A stretch of DNA of 56,889 nt from positions 1 to 56,889 of IMG/VR virus record IMGVR_UViG_3300045049_000080; one strand, 5' to 3'. The notes beneath the pieces were generated by a model. It was given only the letters and a program-made list of their open reading frames with translations, was not told where the DNA came from and searched no databases. Origin of the DNA: a virus. Each line of letters begins with the position of its first letter. Positions within the stretch are counted from its first letter, which is position 1. The position numbers and the translations under genes are program-made. Positions 55,645 to 56,889 of this stretch are shown piece by piece.

Positions 55645-55877
55645 TGACCGAGGATCAAGTTGCGCGCGCGGCCTCGCTGCTGGAGGACATCAAGTGGACG
55701 AGGGAATCGCTGGCGCTATGGGGAGATTCGGATTTGGATGCAAACGACTTTCTGAATGAGATCAATGTGGCGCCGGGGCCAGAAACGCGCGAATTGGCGA
55801 AAGCATTCCTAAGAGGCATGCGAGCGCATTCCGAGCGAAGGCTTGCAAGGCTGCAATCAGAGTTGGAGGGGCTGTGA
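55644..55877 (+). CDS. Small acidic helical protein
   Basis: The 77-residue product starts MTEDQVARAASLLEDIKWTR behind GGAGGTG; the long extension of its frame upstream is noise. It is helical and acidic. Function unknown. Confidence 0.5.
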   Translation: MTEDQVARAASLLEDIKWTRESLALWGDSDLDANDFLNEINVAPGPETRELAKAFLRGMRAHSERRLARLQSELEGL

Positions 55878-56005
55878 TGAGTTGCGGTGGATTTTTGGAA
55901 CTTGTCGCAATTTCTGGGATGGTCAGTCTTTCCTTCATCTTCTTTGCGCTCGCGATTGGCCGCACTGTTTACTCAATTCGCCGCAAGATCAGGGGTCGCA
56001 AATGA
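55877..56005 (+). CDS. Short membrane protein
   Basis: The 42-residue product has one hydrophobic segment (FLELVAISGMVSLSFIFFAL) and a basic end. It overlaps both neighbours by up to four bases. The role is not known. Confidence 0.5.
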   Translation: MSCGGFLELVAISGMVSLSFIFFALAIGRTVYSIRRKIRGRK

Positions 56006-56265
56006 CGCTATTGAATTTGCAGGTTCCAGTCATACGCTGCATCCAGCGGCCCTATTGGTGGCTTGTGACAGTCTGGCGTCAGTGCAATGAGCGGTGGTTC
56101 ATTTTTCGCGATGTCCCGACATGGTTCGTGGAAGAGCAAGCAACGCAGGAACCAGACAAAAGGCAATACCGCAGCAGGCGGTTCCAGCAAGCCCAAAGGG
56201 ATGAACTTGAAATCATCCGCCAAGCAAAGGAAGAGCTTCGGCTCCGGCAGCGTAGGGAGGTGTGA
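56002..56265 (+). CDS. Small basic early protein
   Basis: The 87-residue product reads MTLLNLQVPVIRCIQRPYWW, then WRQCNERWFIFRDVPTWF, and a charged C-terminal helix. It is coupled to its neighbours by short overlaps. No function assigned. Confidence 0.5.
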   Translation: MTLLNLQVPVIRCIQRPYWWLVTVWRQCNERWFIFRDVPTWFVEEQATQEPDKRQYRSRRFQQAQRDELEIIRQAKEELRLRQRREV

Positions 56266-56390
56266 TGGACCCGCGAGAAATGGTTATTTGGGCATTGGCT
56301 GCCTTGATGTGGATGCTGGTCATCGGCTTCGGCGCGCTGCTGGCCTTTGGCGCACACGAGGTTTTCAAACTTATCAAGGGCGACAAGTGA
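56265..56390 (+). CDS. Short membrane protein
   Basis: The 41-residue product has one membrane helix (MVIWALAALMWMLVIGFGAL) and a charged tail FKLIKGDK. It overlaps the next GTG start by four bases. Confidence 0.5.
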   Translation: MDPREMVIWALAALMWMLVIGFGALLAFGAHEVFKLIKGDK

Positions 56391-56749
56391 GTGCCTGGCG
56401 CATCCTTGTCCAGAACCTCTACGAGCACGGCCGAGCGGCTCCGCTGCGTGACTTCGACGACTGGTCGTTGTCGGAGAGTGCGGTGCAGAGCGGCCTGTTC
56501 TTCGCTCGCTGTCTGGGCTTTATCAAATCCAACGGCCTGCGTGGCAAGTTGGCCCTTTACGAACTTACGCCCAAAGGCAAGGACTTCGCTGAGGGCAGGG
56601 TGATGGTCTACGCCGGCCGGCACCCGATCCTTGCGGAGCGCATCCGCAGCACGAACGGCGCCAACCGGCACCGATGCGAGCGCCCATCTTCAGCGCGTCG
56701 AGCAAAGGCTGGCGCTACTTGGCTCATGAGCTATCCGGGGGTGATGTGA
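56387..56749 (+). CDS. Winged-helix-like early protein
   Basis: The 120-residue product starts at a GTG coupled to the previous stop. ILVQNLYEHGRAAPLRDFDD, WSLSESAVQSGLFFARCLGF, GKLALYELTPKGKDFAEG looks like a winged helix with wing and recognition helix, so DNA binding is likely. The last 40 residues are basic and disordered. Overlaps the next start by four bases. Confidence 0.55.
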   Translation: MSAWRILVQNLYEHGRAAPLRDFDDWSLSESAVQSGLFFARCLGFIKSNGLRGKLALYELTPKGKDFAEGRVMVYAGRHPILAERIRSTNGANRHRCERPSSARRAKAGATWLMSYPGVM

Positions 56750-56889
56750 GATTCGCCGCCCGAGTAGACGAGAACCAGGCCGAGATCGTGGAAGCCCTGC
56801 GTGCAGCGGGCGCCACGGTCTACATCCTGAAGTTGCCCGTCGATCTTTTGGTGGGATATAGGGGGAAGACGGCCTTGTTCGAAATCAAA
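56746..56889 (+). CDS. PD-(D/E)XK nuclease (VRR-NUC-like), 3' truncated by window
   Basis: The last 48 codons begin at a GTG (MRFAARVDENQAEIVEALRA) and end with PVDLLVGYRGKTALFEIK. The Asp of PVDLL and the Glu/Lys of FEIK are the nuclease fold residues typical of VRR-NUC/phage Holliday-type enzymes. The gene continues beyond the window. Confidence 0.7.
   Translation, partial: MRFAARVDENQAEIVEALRAAGATVYILKLPVDLLVGYRGKTALFEIK

Noticed and set aside
1-56889. Diversity-generating retroelement
   Set aside because: BPP-1-like podoviruses can carry one, but no reverse transcriptase, accessory protein or template/variable repeat pair was seen.
1-56889. CRISPR array, tRNA genes or insertion sequences
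   Set aside because: No regular repeat-spacer run, no cloverleaf-like segment with a T-loop and acceptor, and no transposase were found by eye.

Overview
The window is most of the genome of a temperate, podovirus-like tailed phage, either integrated or as a cut genome. The base composition is GC-rich (I estimate about 60%). Together with the flavour of the proteins (P22-type neck proteins, ERF/YqaJ recombination genes, many small early genes) this points to a betaproteobacterial host, probably Burkholderiales; the host assignment is inference. The window opens inside a tail gene and closes inside a small nuclease gene. No terminase is seen, so packaging genes probably lie just outside one end. 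I saw no tRNA, rRNA, CRISPR array, insertion sequence or reverse transcriptase.

Region 1 (about 1-16400, + strand) is virion morphogenesis: beta-helix tail protein (partial), portal, HEXXH protein, a GroES-like co-chaperonin in its own terminator-bounded cassette, scaffold-like protein, major capsid protein, P22 gp4-like neck protein, fibre-type proteins and a papain-like hydrolase. Region 2 (about 16400-18900) is lysis: an SGNH-hydrolase lipoprotein, several small membrane proteins that are holin candidates, a GH24 endolysin, and nested Rz/Rz1 spanins. Region 3 (18890-20675) is an unusual insert: an HslV/proteasome-like Ntn hydrolase, an HTH-calcineurin phosphoesterase fusion and a small ORF. 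Region 4 (20874-30617) holds a head-tail adaptor, a P22 gp10-like protein and four large putative DNA-ejection proteins, and ends at a strong terminator.

Region 5 (45694 down to 30836, - strand) is the leftward early operon. From a pL-like promoter it carries many small conserved phage genes, ERF annealing protein, YqaJ/lambda-type exonuclease, an SSB-tailed protein, a Ref-like nuclease, a run of HNH endonucleases, excisionase, integrase and, at the distal end, a SLOG protein. Region 6 (45725-47160) is the immunity region: divergent pL and pR, with five candidate 20-bp operators of one palindromic pattern, a lipoprotein cargo gene, and a short CI-like repressor without a peptidase domain. Region 7 (47162-56889, + strand) is the rightward early operon: leaderless Cro, a free-standing LexA DNA-binding domain, a regulator with an HTH, SNF2-type helicase, DNA methyltransferase, replication initiator with candidate iterons, DnaB-like helicase, and a PD-(D/E)XK (VRR-NUC-like) nuclease cut by the window end.

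The layout is lambda-like: the repressor would hold both early promoters, the left operon would supply recombination and integration/excision, and the right operon regulation and replication. The least ordinary items are the free LexA reading head, the Ntn-hydrolase/phosphoesterase insert, the flanked GroES cassette, and a nested RNA hairpin that hides the ribosome binding site of a small counter-oriented gene.
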